Source: Rheinheimera maricola (GTDB taxonomy: Bacteria > Pseudomonadota > Gammaproteobacteria > Enterobacterales > Alteromonadaceae). From it: a stretch of DNA of 64,000 nucleotides. A program made the position numbers and the translations under genes. Where the stretch lies: assembly GCF_016918075.2 (NCBI RefSeq), contig NZ_JAERPS020000004.1, positions 124,001 to 188,000 of the forward strand. The letters run 5' to 3'. Positions within the stretch are counted from its first letter, which is position 1, and each line of letters begins with the position of its first letter. The notes under the pieces are model-generated. The model was not told where the DNA came from and did no database searches. It saw only the letters and a program-made list of their open reading frames with translations. Shown here piece after piece: positions 51,524 through 61,993 of this stretch.

Positions 51524-52773
51524 GTTGGCCACTGCAGTTTAGCGGCTTTTATTGCCGCTAAGCGCGAGCGCTGCAAGCCTTGCTTTATCGCTTCACCAGT
51601 TAAACCCTGCGCCACTAAGTCTTTAGCGTTTACCTGCCGGGCCGCTGTTGCCAGCGCTTGCAGGTAATTTGCCTGTGGATATTCGGCCTGTTCAAAGCCG
51701 GTGCGGCCGCGTAAGTCTGCCGTGCAGCTTAGCAATATTGCCTCTAAGCGTTCTGGCTTGCGCCACAGATCTATGGCATCAAACAGTTTTAATACCGTGC
51801 TGCTTTTTAATTCGCGGGCACGGTGTACCAGCTGATGGTACTCGCATACCAGCAAGGCCAGGTCGCGGCAATCATTCGGCACCCGTAACCTGTCACACAG
51901 CAGCTTAATTAGTGGCAAGCCTGTGTGTTCATGGCCATGATGCGAGGGCCACAACTCCGGCTTGGTAACGCCTTTGCCTAAATCATGCACCAGGGCGGCA
52001 AAGCGGATATCCAGCCGCGTTGATAAAACCGCGGCTTGCTGCAGCACCATTAAGGTATGCACGCCGGTGTCAATTTCCGGGTGCCATTGCGGTGGTTGGG
52101 GTACGCCCCACAGTGCTGACAGCTCCGGCATTAATACCTGCAAAGCGCCGGTATCGTAAAGTAATTGGAAGTAGGCCTGCGGTGTTTGTTCACTAAGCGC
52201 TTTGGCGGTTTCCTGCCACACCCGCTCGGGTGTTAGGGTGGTTAACTCGTCGCTTAGCTGCTGCATAAGTGCCAGGGTCTCAGCGGCAACGCTAAAACCC
52301 AAATGGGCATAACGGGCATAAAAGCGCGCTACCCTTAGCACGCGCAGTGGGTCTTCAGCAAAGGCGTTGGATACATGCCGCAGTATTTTATTTTTGATAT
52401 CGGCCACGCCACCAAAGGGGTCAACTAAACTGCCATCATCGGCCTGGGCAATGGCGTTAATGGTTAAATCACGACGTAGCAAATCCTGTTCCAGCGTCAC
52501 ATCTGGTGCGGCATAAACGCTAAAGCCGGTATAGCCTTTACCGCTTTTGCGCTCAGTGCGGGCTAGCGCATGTTCTTCTTTGGTGTTGGGGTGCAAAAAT
52601 ACCGGAAAATCTTTACCGACTTGCTGATAGCCCAGATCCAGCATTTGCTGCGGTGTTGCGCCCACCACTACCCAGTCCCGTTCGTGAAACGGATAACCCA
52701 AAAGACTGTCGCGAACTGCACCACCTACCAGATATCGTTGCACCGGCTTTCCTGTTGCCAATTTTTTTGCCAT
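51520..52773 (-). CDS. cca: Multifunctional CCA tRNA nucleotidyltransferase
   Basis: A 417-aa class II CCA-adding enzyme with a C-terminal HD domain. [25 protein letters not shown] carries the G-x-D-x-D type catalytic site, [12 protein letters not shown] and [14 protein letters not shown] are flexible-loop and template helices. [10 protein letters not shown] followed by GHEHTG is the HD phosphohydrolase. It completes or repairs the CCA end of tRNAs. Confidence 0.96.
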   Translation of the reverse strand: MAKKLATGKPVQRYLVGGAVRDSLLGYPFHERDWVVVGATPQQMLDLGYQQVGKDFPVFLHPNTKEEHALARTERKSGKGYTGFSVYAAPDVTLEQDLLRRDLTINAIAQADDGSLVDPFGGVADIKNKILRHVSNAFAEDPLRVLRVARFYARYAHLGFSVAAETLALMQQLSDELTTLTPERVWQETAKALSEQTPQAYFQLLYDTGALQVLMPELSALWGVPQPPQWHPEIDTGVHTLMVLQQAAVLSTRLDIRFAALVHDLGKGVTKPELWPSHHGHEHTGLPLIKLLCDRLRVPNDCRDLALLVCEYHQLVHRARELKSSTVLKLFDAIDLWRKPERLEAILLSCTADLRGRTGFEQAEYPQANYLQALATAARQVNAKDLVAQGLTGEAIKQGLQRSRLAAIKAAKLQWPT

Positions 52774-52840
52774 TATACCCGTCGTCTTTCAAAATGCACG
52801 GTCGCAACACATGGCAGCGCCATCACCAGCAGGAAGCAGT

Positions 52841-53767
52841 ATGTACAGCGGATTTTTCGGCTTAACCAGTGCCCCGTTCTCGATTGCACCTAACCCTGAT
52901 TTTATGTATTTAAGCCCGCGCCATGCCGAAGCGTTAGCGCACTTACGTTATGGCTTGGGTGAGGCCGGCGGCTTTGTGCTGCTGACCGGTGAAGTGGGAA
53001 CCGGTAAAACCACGGTATCGCGTTGTTTATTGCAGGAACTGGATGAACGCGCCGAAGTGGCGTTTATCTTAAACCCGACCTTATCCGAGTTAGAATTGCT
53101 GGCGGCCATTTGCGATGAGTTGAAAATTCGTTATAAAAAAGTCGATGCCAGCCTGAAACTGCTGGGCGATAAAATAAAAGCTCGCTTGCTAAAAAACCAC
53201 GCTGCCGGCAAGCATACCCTGCTCATTATTGACGAAGCACAACACTTACAACCGGCAGTGTTAGAGCAATTGCGTTTGCTAACCAACCTTGAAACGAACA
53301 CGCGAAAACTGTTGCAGGTCATTTTAATTGGTCAGCCAGAGTTACAGCAGCTGCTTAAACGCAATGACTTACGGCAGCTGGCACAGCGCATCACGGCACG
53401 TTATCATTTGCTGCCACTTAATTTAGAAGAAGTGCAGCATTATCTAAAGTTTCGCTTGCAGGTAGCAGGCTGTAGCCGGCCGGTATTTAACGCTGCGGCA
53501 GTTAAAAGACTATTTCAACTCAGTGGCGGTATTCCGCGGTTGTTAAACCTGATGGCAGACAGGGCGTTGCTTGGCGCTTACAGCCAGCAGCAAGCTATAG
53601 TAAGTGACAAACTGGTTAAACAAGCCGCTGCAGAAATATTGCCGCTGTCAGATAAATCAGTGCCGGCGATGTTACCGCGCTGGTTCTGGCCTGTGTTAGG
53701 TGTTTGCGCTATAGTGCTCGGCTTTAGTCTGGCATTGATTTTCTTGTTATTACTGCAACCTCACTAG
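52841..53767 (+). CDS. GspA/ExeA-type AAA ATPase
   Basis: A 308-aa protein beginning MYSGFFGLTSAPFSIAPNP, the exact style of ExeA/GspA proteins. Walker A is TGEVGTGKTT and Walker B LLIIDEAQHLQ. One membrane helix near the C-terminus (WFWPVLGVCAIVLGFSLALIF) leaves little in the periplasm, shorter than Aeromonas ExeA, which has a peptidoglycan-binding domain. The start at 52841 has AGGAAG. ExeA helps assemble the type II secretin; here it pairs with a GspB-like gene. Confidence 0.88.
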   Translation: MYSGFFGLTSAPFSIAPNPDFMYLSPRHAEALAHLRYGLGEAGGFVLLTGEVGTGKTTVSRCLLQELDERAEVAFILNPTLSELELLAAICDELKIRYKKVDASLKLLGDKIKARLLKNHAAGKHTLLIIDEAQHLQPAVLEQLRLLTNLETNTRKLLQVILIGQPELQQLLKRNDLRQLAQRITARYHLLPLNLEEVQHYLKFRLQVAGCSRPVFNAAAVKRLFQLSGGIPRLLNLMADRALLGAYSQQQAIVSDKLVKQAAAEILPLSDKSVPAMLPRWFWPVLGVCAIVLGFSLALIFLLLLQPH

Positions 53768-53779
53768 AGTACCTACGTT

Positions 53780-54562
53780 ATGTCAATATTAATGCAGGCG
53801 CTGAAACAACAGCACCAGAATAGCGCCGAGCCTACATTCAGTAGCGGATTTTGGCCTAAGGTAGCACTGGTACTGGCACTCTTACTAGCCAGCTGTATCG
53901 GTGCCTTATTGGCTTATTGGTTAACCCCCGCTGACAAAGTTGCTACCAATATTGGCCAGGTCACACCGGCTGAACCAGCTCAACCAGAGGCAATTTTAAC
54001 CGCCCTTACTGCAGCTGATGTCAGCCCGGCAGTTGACGCCGGGGCGATTACCAGCGCGGATAATTCTGCGGCAGTCACGCAATTTCAGCGTCAGTTAGAC
54101 ACGGCACTAACTAAGCCTGCAGCAAAGATTACCGAGCAGTTTGAATCGCCGCCCGCCGTTGCGACTATGACCGCTGGTACGCCTGCAGCCGAGCCGCAGC
54201 CGTTAGCGGAAACCGAAATCTCTGACGAATTACGCGACAAATTTGCTTCGGCTTTAGAAGCCACTGCAGGTTTTCCGCAACGTCCAGTGCAACAGAGTGG
54301 TAATCGTAATGCACCGGCGACCGATATCGGCAGCCTCGACCGGCAGTTACAACAGCAAATACCGGCATTGCATTTCGAGGCTCATGTGTATGCGACTGCG
54401 GTGAACCAGCGCTGGGTAAAAGTGAATGGTAAAACCTTACAAGAAGGTCAGTGGGTAACCGCAGATATCCGCATTAAAGAAATCACACCACAGTTTGTGT
54501 TGCTGCAATTGGGTAATCAGTTGTTTAGTATGGTGGCGCTAAGTGAGTGGCGCACCCCATAA
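53780..54562 (+). CDS. GspB/ExeB-type secretion accessory protein
   Basis: A 260-aa protein that starts MSILMQALKQQH, the usual GspB opening, with one membrane helix at residues about 27-48, a long Ala/Pro/Thr/Gln-rich periplasmic linker and a C-terminal domain (HFEAHVYATAVNQRWVKVNG, then FSMVALSEW) that matches the T2SS protein B family. It lies 12 bases after the ATPase gene. The pair probably supports secretin placement. Confidence 0.88.
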   Translation: MSILMQALKQQHQNSAEPTFSSGFWPKVALVLALLLASCIGALLAYWLTPADKVATNIGQVTPAEPAQPEAILTALTAADVSPAVDAGAITSADNSAAVTQFQRQLDTALTKPAAKITEQFESPPAVATMTAGTPAAEPQPLAETEISDELRDKFASALEATAGFPQRPVQQSGNRNAPATDIGSLDRQLQQQIPALHFEAHVYATAVNQRWVKVNGKTLQEGQWVTADIRIKEITPQFVLLQLGNQLFSMVALSEWRTP

Positions 54563-54579
54563 GGTGGATAAAGGCTAGG

Positions 54580-55713
54580 TTAAATATAGTTTCTGACATC
54601 CAAACCGTATTTTTTCAAATCGATACAGCTGTCAATCTGCTCGTCCTGCTGACGCGATAAATCCAGTATTTTGGGCGGAACATGGTGCTGATGCACACTA
54701 TGATAGAACACTTTTACTTTGGGTAATAACGGCTTTTTCGGGTTATTCTCCAGCACTAATGCCAGCTTGCCACTGCTTAATTTCACTACGGAGCCGGGCG
54801 GGTATATACCAATACATTTAATAAACATTTGCAACAGCTCGGCGTCTAACTGTGCCGGTGTGCGCTCCAGCAATTGGCGTGAAGCGGCCAGCGGCCCCAG
54901 TTTACCTTGTAACGGCGAGGTTAGTTTTTCATAATTGTTAACAATTGCCAGCATTCTGCTGCCTTTATCGATTTGCCGCTCACTGATTTTCGGCGAGCCA
55001 GTGCCGTCAAGATGGCTGCAGTGCTGGCTGATCCACAACGATACCTCGCCAGATAGTTTTACGGTTTTTTGCAGCGCGTGCAGGCTGGCAGCAATGGCCA
55101 GGTGGTCTTCTTCTTGTAATTTGGCCTGGTTAATCGCTTTACCAACATCATGTAGTAAAGAGGCGGTGATCAATGATTGCGTTTTGTGATCCGGTAGGTT
55201 CAAGTGGCGGGCAAATGCGGCCATGTATACCGCACAGCTAATACAGTGTTGCAGCAAGGTGTCACTTTGCTCGGCGATGCGGTTTAAACACAGCAATACA
55301 TCCTGGTTCCGGCTAATAGAATCGGCCAGGCCAGCGCTCACTTCATAAACCAGAGTTAAATCTATATGGTGTTGCTGGCGAGCAGCATCCAAAACCTGGC
55401 GCTGTACAAGTTGTGTTTGCTGCAGGGCGCGCTGGGCTTTGGGCCATTCGTCAGAAAACGGTACTTTTACTGCAGGTTCGGTGGCAGAGGGCGTTTCTGG
55501 CTGCGCTTGTTGTGATTCTTCGGTGGTGCCGGGCAGGGCTTTATCGGGGTCAATTAGTACGGCCTTTACGCCTTTTTGCCGCAATAACTCAATGGCTTGG
55601 GCCGTGCGCACCCAACCAGCATGTTTAACAGCAACATCCCTATTTTGCTGTAATACTTGCACCACATAGTCACCGGGTCGCAAGTCGGCTATAGCCACTT
55701 CCTGATATGCCAT
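54580..55713 (-). CDS. HD-GYP family phosphodiesterase with DUF3391
   Basis: A 377-aa cytoplasmic protein. Residues 1-110 are the DUF3391 domain (IADLRPGDYVVQV). The HD-GYP domain holds LLHDVGKAI (metal-binding HD), but the signature loop is HLDGTGSPK, so the GYP is GSP here, and several downstream metal ligands look poorly kept. Active members hydrolyse cyclic di-GMP; this one may be weak or a sensor. It is convergent with gspB. Confidence 0.85.
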   Translation of the reverse strand: MAYQEVAIADLRPGDYVVQVLQQNRDVAVKHAGWVRTAQAIELLRQKGVKAVLIDPDKALPGTTEESQQAQPETPSATEPAVKVPFSDEWPKAQRALQQTQLVQRQVLDAARQQHHIDLTLVYEVSAGLADSISRNQDVLLCLNRIAEQSDTLLQHCISCAVYMAAFARHLNLPDHKTQSLITASLLHDVGKAINQAKLQEEDHLAIAASLHALQKTVKLSGEVSLWISQHCSHLDGTGSPKISERQIDKGSRMLAIVNNYEKLTSPLQGKLGPLAASRQLLERTPAQLDAELLQMFIKCIGIYPPGSVVKLSSGKLALVLENNPKKPLLPKVKVFYHSVHQHHVPPKILDLSRQQDEQIDSCIDLKKYGLDVRNYI

Positions 55714-55835
55714 GTATTGATTAATCCAAAACCTGCCGAAGAAACAAAATAACAGTGTAACTTAATCAGCTTAACTATAAATTAACAACGCGATAATTTG
55801 TCAAAATATCGCGATGTGGTCAGATATACCATAGC

Positions 55836-55861
55836 ATAAAGCCCGCAATCGCGGGCTTTAT
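55836..55861 (-). terminator. Terminator after putA
   Basis: ATAAAGCCCGC-AATC-GCGGGCTTTAT, perfect 11-bp stem, 30 bases after the putA stop and also downstream of the region before the HD-GYP gene start. Confidence 0.8.
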
Positions 55862-55891
55862 CATGGGTACATAGCAGGGCCGGTTACTTAT

Positions 55892-58800
55892 TTAGTGCGC
55901 GGTGTCGGCCATTGTCATTAACGACGCGTTGCCACCTGCAGCAGTGGTATTAATAGTGATGGTTTTCTCGGTAATTAAACGCATCAATAAACGTTGGCCA
56001 GCCGGAGCGGTGATCAATGGCAGAATTGCGCCTTCACGCGCTGCCAGCAATTCAGCACATAGCGGTTTAACAGCACTGCCGACATCTATCATGGCACCAG
56101 CCAGATCTGGCTGCGCAAATAACGTGGTTAAACAATCTAGCCGCACTACAGCCAGTAAATGGGCCGGCATGCCGGCCTGTAATAAGGCTTTAATACAGGC
56201 TTCTGCTTCGGGGAGATCAGCTTCTTCCACCGCGGTAATAACCGCGTTACCCGCTGCCAGTGCGGTAATAATGGCCAGCAGCCAATAGCTAAAGGCGCTA
56301 CTGTCATCCCTTACCAGCGCCAAAATGCCGCGCGGGTCCAGCACAAGGCAATTACTTTCCCCCGTTGGCCCGGGCAGGGTGATAGGCTGTTGCAGTTCTC
56401 GTTCAACCCGTTGCAGTTTTTGCTGCGCCAGGGTTAATACTTGCTCCAGATCGGGTTCCTGTTTGCTGACTACGGTATTCGCGGCTAGCGAGGCCAGAAA
56501 CTGGCGCAGTACAGAGGTGCGTTGGTTTATGCCCTGTAAAGCCCATTGCCGCTGGGCAATGGCCGCAGCCGGCATAGCATAGGCGACTGCGCTACTGGTG
56601 GTCTCACTGAGTAGACGCTGGCGTTTGTCTGCACTTAACGCTGCACAGCTGACATCGGTATTATCTTTTACCAGTCGGGTTAAATACAAAGGGCCACCCG
56701 CTTTGGGGCCGGTACCGGATAAACCGCGACCGCCAAAAGGTTGCACGCCAACTACGGCGCCAATCATATTGCGGTTAACGTAGATATTGCCGGCTTTAAT
56801 GTCGCGTGCTACGCGCTGGGTAAATTGTTCAATCCGGCTGTGTACGCCCATGGTAAGGCCGTAGCCGGTAGCATTTATCTGCTTAATTACGTCATCGAGC
56901 TGCTCAGCCTTAAAGCGGATAATATGCACCACAGGGCCAAACACTTCGCGCTCCAGCACCGTCAGATCGCTGATTTCATACAAACGTGGGGCAAAGAAAT
57001 AATGCCTGTCACCAGCCGGTATGTCACAGCAGTAGTGCAGGGTTGCTTTGTCTGCCAAATAATGAACATGGCTGGTTAGGCGTTCATGTGCTTTAGCATC
57101 AATAACCGGGCCTAAATCGGTGCTGAGCCATTGCGGATCACCAACATGCAGCTGCGCCATGGCGCCGGTTAACATGGTGATTATTTTATCAGCCACATCT
57201 TCTTGTAAAAACAGCACCCGCAGTGCTGAGCAACGTTGCCCCGCGCTTTGAAAGCCAGACGAGATCACGTCATCCACTACTTGCTCCGGCAGGGCAGTGG
57301 AGTCGACAATCATACAGTTCTGGCCGCCGGTTTCAGCAATAAAGGGTATCGGCTCGCCACCCCGTTCTGCCAGTTTACGCGCAATCCAGCAGCCAGTTTC
57401 GGTTGAACCAGTAAACATTACGCCCTGAATTCGGCTGTCGGGCACAATGTGCTCACCGACCTGACGACCTGGCGCGATAACCAATTGCACCACATGTTCT
57501 GGCATGCCGCAGTCGCGCATGATGTCGAGTGTGCGCATGGCAATTAAGCTGGTTTGTTCGGCCGGTTTTGCTACCACGGTGTTGCCGGTAACAATAGCAG
57601 CTGCTACCTGACCTAAGAAAATCGCCAGTGGGAAGTTCCACGGGCTGATACATAAAAACACCCCTCTGGCCTGCTGTGGCTGAGCATATAATGCTTCAGC
57701 GCGGGCCGCATAGTAGCGACAAAAATCTATCGCTTCGCGTACCTCGGCCACGCTGTCGCCAAGGGTTTTGCCGGCTTCTTTAATGCACAATGCCAGTAGC
57801 TCATTACGGTGTACTTCCAGCGCATCGCCAACCCGGCGCAGCAGCGCAGCACGCTCGCTAACATCAGTTTGTGACCAGCTGGCAAAAGCGCTATCAGCCT
57901 GTGCCATTGTTTGTTGCATGGCATTTTTATCGGCGTAGTGCAGATAGCCGATAATTTCGTCCAGATTCGCAGGGTTAGTCACCGGTAGTGCGTCACGTGG
58001 TACTGGCAGCTGTTTAATGCTGTCAAACCAGAGGCTGATCACGGTTTTAACACTTTCCAGCTGATCAATGTCGGTTAAATCCAGACCGTTAGAGTTTTGC
58101 CGCTCGCTGCCGTATAAATTGGCAGGCAACGGAATTTGCCGGTTCCGCGCCTGGCTCCAGCTGCGTACAGTTTCAACCGGATCGGCTAGCAACGACTCTA
58201 CCGGAATGCTTTCATCGACAATGTTATTCACGAACGAGCTATTGGCACCGTTTTCCAGCAAGCGGCGAACCAGATAGGCCAGCAAGTCAGAGTGCTCGCC
58301 AACCGGTGCATAAATGCGGCAGGGGATTTTATCGTTAATGACAATGGCGTCGTACAACGCATCGCCCATACCGTGCAAGCGCTGGAATTCAAACCCGGTG
58401 TAATCTTTGGTCATCTCCATAATACAGGCGACGGTGTAGGCATTATGAGTGGCAAACTGCGGGTAAATGCTGTCGCGGTAGCTGAGCATTTTTTTCGCGC
58501 AGGCCTGGTACGACACATCGGTTGATGCTTTACGGCTAAATACCGGGAAGTCGCTAAAACCTTCCAGCTGGCTTAGCTTTATTTCTGTATCCCAATAGGC
58601 GCCCTTTACCAGCCGCACCATCATTTTACGGCCAACCTTTACGGTTAATTCGCGCAACCACTCAATTACCTGGATGCCGCGCTTTTGGTAGGCTTGCACC
58701 GCCAAACCAAAGCCTTCCCAGCCATCGAGGGCTGGATCGCTGAATACCGCTTCGATAATATCCAGTGACAAATCCAGCCTGTCAGCTTCTTCAGCATCAA

Positions 58801-59668
58801 TGGTAAAGCCAATATCAAACGCCTTGGCTGCCAGTGCCAGTTGTTTTACCCGTGGTACTAATTCGTTGATTACGCGGTCACGGTGGCTGAATTCATAGCG
58901 AGGATGAATCGCTGATAGCTTAACGGAAATGCCTGGGCTGTTGAATGGGCCGCGGCCGTTGGCTGCTTTGCCGATAGTGTCTATGGCACGCATGTAGCTG
59001 TCAAAGTAACGGTCTGCGTCGGCCATTGTACGGGCGCCTTCGCCCAGCATATCGTAAGAATAGCGAAAGCCTTTAGCTTCCATCGCCGTGGCACGTTCTA
59101 ACGCTGCCGTTATTGTGGTGCCCATAACAAATTGCGCGCCCATAATCTGCATGGCATAACGTACTGCCTGGCGGATCACGGGTTCACCCAAGCGGCCACA
59201 GGTGCGCTTTAGCAGACCAAATTGTTGCTTTTTTTGCTCGTCAGAGTAGTTCACCAGCTTACCTGTTAGCAGTAAACCCCATGCCGACGCATTAACAAAC
59301 ACCGAGCTGCTGTTGCCCAGATGTGAGCTCCAGTCACCCTGTGATAGCTTGTCGCGGATCAATCGGTCGGCGGTAATTTTGTCCGGTACCCGCAATAACG
59401 CCTCGGCCAGGCACATTAACACCAAACCTTCCTCTGTCGATAAGGAGAACTCATTTAGCAAGGCATCTACGCCGCCTTTACCCACCTGAGCCTGGCGAAT
59501 GCTCGTTACCAGCAAGCGCGCCCGCTCCCATGCACGGCTGCGTGCTGCTACGCCAATGTCAGCCAGTGGCAGCAAATAGCCCAGCACATAATCTTCATCG
59601 GCACGGTAAAAATCACGAATAGTTTGACGCAGCGGTTGGGTAGCAACCAGGGAACCGTTATACAACAT
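55892..59668 (-). CDS. putA: Bifunctional proline dehydrogenase / P5C dehydrogenase PutA
   Basis: A 1258-aa enzyme turning proline into glutamate by FAD and NAD steps. The proline dehydrogenase barrel shows RLVKGAYWDTEIKLSQ and RRLLENGANSSFV. The aldehyde dehydrogenase half shows ISPWNFPLAIFLGQ, AETGGQNCMIV (general base Glu) and SAGQRCSALRV (catalytic Cys). The last 220 residues form a dehydrogenase-like C-terminal domain. There is no N-terminal ribbon-helix-helix, so unlike E. coli PutA it cannot repress its own gene; the divergent Lrp-type gene is the likely regulator. Confidence 0.96.
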   Translation of the reverse strand: MLYNGSLVATQPLRQTIRDFYRADEDYVLGYLLPLADIGVAARSRAWERARLLVTSIRQAQVGKGGVDALLNEFSLSTEEGLVLMCLAEALLRVPDKITADRLIRDKLSQGDWSSHLGNSSSVFVNASAWGLLLTGKLVNYSDEQKKQQFGLLKRTCGRLGEPVIRQAVRYAMQIMGAQFVMGTTITAALERATAMEAKGFRYSYDMLGEGARTMADADRYFDSYMRAIDTIGKAANGRGPFNSPGISVKLSAIHPRYEFSHRDRVINELVPRVKQLALAAKAFDIGFTIDAEEADRLDLSLDIIEAVFSDPALDGWEGFGLAVQAYQKRGIQVIEWLRELTVKVGRKMMVRLVKGAYWDTEIKLSQLEGFSDFPVFSRKASTDVSYQACAKKMLSYRDSIYPQFATHNAYTVACIMEMTKDYTGFEFQRLHGMGDALYDAIVINDKIPCRIYAPVGEHSDLLAYLVRRLLENGANSSFVNNIVDESIPVESLLADPVETVRSWSQARNRQIPLPANLYGSERQNSNGLDLTDIDQLESVKTVISLWFDSIKQLPVPRDALPVTNPANLDEIIGYLHYADKNAMQQTMAQADSAFASWSQTDVSERAALLRRVGDALEVHRNELLALCIKEAGKTLGDSVAEVREAIDFCRYYAARAEALYAQPQQARGVFLCISPWNFPLAIFLGQVAAAIVTGNTVVAKPAEQTSLIAMRTLDIMRDCGMPEHVVQLVIAPGRQVGEHIVPDSRIQGVMFTGSTETGCWIARKLAERGGEPIPFIAETGGQNCMIVDSTALPEQVVDDVISSGFQSAGQRCSALRVLFLQEDVADKIITMLTGAMAQLHVGDPQWLSTDLGPVIDAKAHERLTSHVHYLADKATLHYCCDIPAGDRHYFFAPRLYEISDLTVLEREVFGPVVHIIRFKAEQLDDVIKQINATGYGLTMGVHSRIEQFTQRVARDIKAGNIYVNRNMIGAVVGVQPFGGRGLSGTGPKAGGPLYLTRLVKDNTDVSCAALSADKRQRLLSETTSSAVAYAMPAAAIAQRQWALQGINQRTSVLRQFLASLAANTVVSKQEPDLEQVLTLAQQKLQRVERELQQPITLPGPTGESNCLVLDPRGILALVRDDSSAFSYWLLAIITALAAGNAVITAVEEADLPEAEACIKALLQAGMPAHLLAVVRLDCLTTLFAQPDLAGAMIDVGSAVKPLCAELLAAREGAILPLITAPAGQRLLMRLITEKTITINTTAAGGNASLMTMADTAH

Positions 59669-59800
59669 GGCAGTGAGCTTCCTGACAACAATTGAGAAGG
59701 CGGCATTTTAGTGAAATGTCTGCAGCATAGGGTGGTTATTTTTATCGTTTAACCCTATATAATTCTGACAACATCCTCTTAAACCAGAAAAGTTGCTGCC

Positions 59801-60307
59801 ATGAGTACACCTGTTAAAAGTAAAGGGCTGGACCGGATAGATATTAGTATTCTGGATACGCTGCAGCGCGATGGTCGCATTGCTAATGTTGACCTGGCAA
59901 AAAAGGTCAATTTAAGCGCCAGCCCTTGTATTGACAGGGTAAAGCGGCTTGAAAAAGAGGGTTATATCGATGGCTTTGGCGCCCGGCTAAATGCCGCCAA
60001 ATTGGGTTTTGGCACCGCAGCGTTTATTCAGGTAACACTAGACCGAACCACCAGTGAAGTGTTTGATCAATTTCGTGATGCGGTGGTTAATATACCTCAG
60101 GTAGCGGAGTGCCATATGGTGGCCGGTGGTTTTGACTATCTGCTGAAGTTACGCCTGCCGAACATGGATGCTTATCGCAGCATATTGGCATTAATTGTCG
60201 ACCTGCCAGGCGTAGCGCAAACTCATACCTATGTAGTGATAGAGCAGGTGAAAAATGACAAAGGTTTACCGTTGAAGGCATCCGACAGCCCGCCAGCAGC
60301 GGGCTGA
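59801..60307 (+). CDS. Lrp/AsnC-family regulator next to putA
   Basis: A 168-aa protein with an N-terminal helix-turn-helix (DRIDISILDTLQRDGRIANVDLA, then NLSASPCIDRVKRLEKEG) and a C-terminal ligand-sensing ACT-like RAM domain (VAECHMVAGGFDYLLKL). It is divergent from putA with 130 AT-rich bases between, the typical layout of PutR-type activators that respond to proline. The direct link to proline is inference from position. Confidence 0.92.
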   Translation: MSTPVKSKGLDRIDISILDTLQRDGRIANVDLAKKVNLSASPCIDRVKRLEKEGYIDGFGARLNAAKLGFGTAAFIQVTLDRTTSEVFDQFRDAVVNIPQVAECHMVAGGFDYLLKLRLPNMDAYRSILALIVDLPGVAQTHTYVVIEQVKNDKGLPLKASDSPPAAG

Positions 60308-60324
60308 ATTGACGTTACTGCGGC

Positions 60325-60930
60325 TTACATCCAGCGTTCGTTGTCGCGGCGTTTGGGCATTAACATTGGCAATAACAGACCAAATATCAAACCTGCCAGT
60401 AAAATTAGCGAGCCAAGCACCATCGGCTTCTGCCAGATAGAGGTTTGTGTCGCTTCCACCTGAACTTTTAGTAGCTCGTAAGCGCGGTTAGCTTGTTCTA
60501 ATTGCTCCAGTGCGGTTTGCCGCTCAGCAACTGCTTGATTCAGTTGTGCATTTAGCTGGTCGCGTTGTTGCACCAATGACATCTGTGCTTCATTATGATT
60601 GGCATATTCAGCTTTTAACGTCTCTAACTGGCTAACCAGGCCTGGCGTGTAAGTTACATACTCTTTTGGCAGCCAGCCGGTTTTGCCATCTTCATATTCT
60701 ATCTGGGCGTAACCGGTATCGGCGTCGGTGCTTAGATGCGTTACGCTTTGCCCTGCATTTAGCGTGCCGACGATACGGTACTGATTGCTTGGGCCTGAAT
60801 GCAGGTAAACAAACAAGGCGTCACTGATAAAAGCGGGTTTAGCCGATTCTTGTGCAGTGGTCTGCATGGAAAAGGTCAGCCAGCTGGCAGAAAATAATAC
60901 CAGCAGGGTGCTTTTAATTAATCTGAACAT
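60325..60930 (-). CDS. SH3-domain protein of the TIGR04211 family
   Basis: A 201-aa envelope protein: signal peptide (residues 1-27), bacterial SH3 domain at about 30-95 (YLHSGPSNQYRIVGTLNAGQ), a coiled coil (MSLVQQRDQLNAQLNQAV) and one C-terminal membrane helix (LGSLILLAGLIFGLLLP). The E. coli relative is YgiM. The start at 60930 is chosen because it begins the signal peptide. It is divergent from the CYTH gene, the usual ygiM-ygiF neighbourhood. Confidence 0.92.
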   Translation of the reverse strand: MFRLIKSTLLVLFSASWLTFSMQTTAQESAKPAFISDALFVYLHSGPSNQYRIVGTLNAGQSVTHLSTDADTGYAQIEYEDGKTGWLPKEYVTYTPGLVSQLETLKAEYANHNEAQMSLVQQRDQLNAQLNQAVAERQTALEQLEQANRAYELLKVQVEATQTSIWQKPMVLGSLILLAGLIFGLLLPMLMPKRRDNERWM

Positions 60931-61063
60931 AGGTATCCTGAACTTATTTAGTAAAACCGCTTTGCAGCCAATACCCTGGATGATAGGGAGTTGCGCCGCA
61001 ATTGACAAGGTTTAAACGCAGTTGCCAAGCCTGGTCGCTGCAATGAAAACAACAGAGTAACCA

Positions 61064-61963
61064 ATGAGTACTGAACTAGAGCTGAAGTTTTTGCTACCTG
61101 GCACCGAGCTGGTCCAGCTGCAGAAAATACTGCCACAAGTTGGCCAAATTGTTCACAGCGCCCAACATAGTTTGTTAAATGCGTACTTTGATACTGGCGA
61201 TAACTGGTTTCGTCGGCATGATATGGGCCTGCGCACCCGGCAAAAGCAGGGGCAGTTTGAGCAAACCATTAAACTGGCCGGGCAACAGCACGGCGCTATG
61301 CAAATGCGGCCAGAATATAATGTGGCTTGCGCTGGTGTCGTACCTGATTTAGCTGCATTCCCGGCAGAAATTTGGCCGCCGGCCTCTGACATTGCGACGC
61401 TGCAATTGCAGCTAACGGAGTTATTTCGTACCGATTTTATTCGGCAAAGCTGGCTGTTGCGCCTGGCTGATAACACTGAGATTGAAGTGGCTTACGATCA
61501 GGGTGAAATTATCGCTGCTGGTAAGCGCCAGCCTATTGCAGAACTGGAGCTTGAATTGCTGAGTGGCCAGGCAGAGCAATTGTTTACCCTGGCGGGCAAT
61601 TTGGTGACTGAGCTACCCCTGCGTACAGGCTGGCAGAGTAAAGCGGCGCGCGGTTATGCGCTGCGCGCGCAGCAAAGCCTTAAATTGCCCGACACAGCTG
61701 GGGTTACTTTGCTGGCGCAAATTCGTGCAACACAACAAGCTGAAGCTTGTTATGAAGCCGGAAACAATGCTGCGTTGGCGGTGGCGGGGAATGCGCTGCA
61801 GGCCTTAGCGCGGTCTGTCGCAACCATACCGCAGCTGGGTGCGTGGCAAACCACCAGTGCTACCTTGGCGCACACGGTTCTGCTGGATGGCACTGCATTT
61901 GCCAGCTTAGAGTATCAGCAGCTGCTGCTGGCAGTATCAGCCTATTTGTACCAAAACCCCTAA
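61064..61963 (+). CDS. CYTH-domain inorganic triphosphatase-like protein (YgiF-type)
   Basis: A 299-aa protein beginning STELELKFLLP, the CYTH ExExK signature. Further tunnel residues are seen in MGLRTRQKQGQFEQTIKLAG and IAELELELLSG. E. coli YgiF is a tripolyphosphatase with an added C-terminal CHAD domain of about 200 residues. Here only about 95 residues follow the CYTH domain, so the C-terminal part is short or divergent. glnE follows 30 bases later. Confidence 0.9.
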   Translation: MSTELELKFLLPGTELVQLQKILPQVGQIVHSAQHSLLNAYFDTGDNWFRRHDMGLRTRQKQGQFEQTIKLAGQQHGAMQMRPEYNVACAGVVPDLAAFPAEIWPPASDIATLQLQLTELFRTDFIRQSWLLRLADNTEIEVAYDQGEIIAAGKRQPIAELELELLSGQAEQLFTLAGNLVTELPLRTGWQSKAARGYALRAQQSLKLPDTAGVTLLAQIRATQQAEACYEAGNNAALAVAGNALQALARSVATIPQLGAWQTTSATLAHTVLLDGTAFASLEYQQLLLAVSAYLYQNP

Positions 61964-61993
61964 CTTGATACCGGCGCGACAGTGGAGCTTTTG

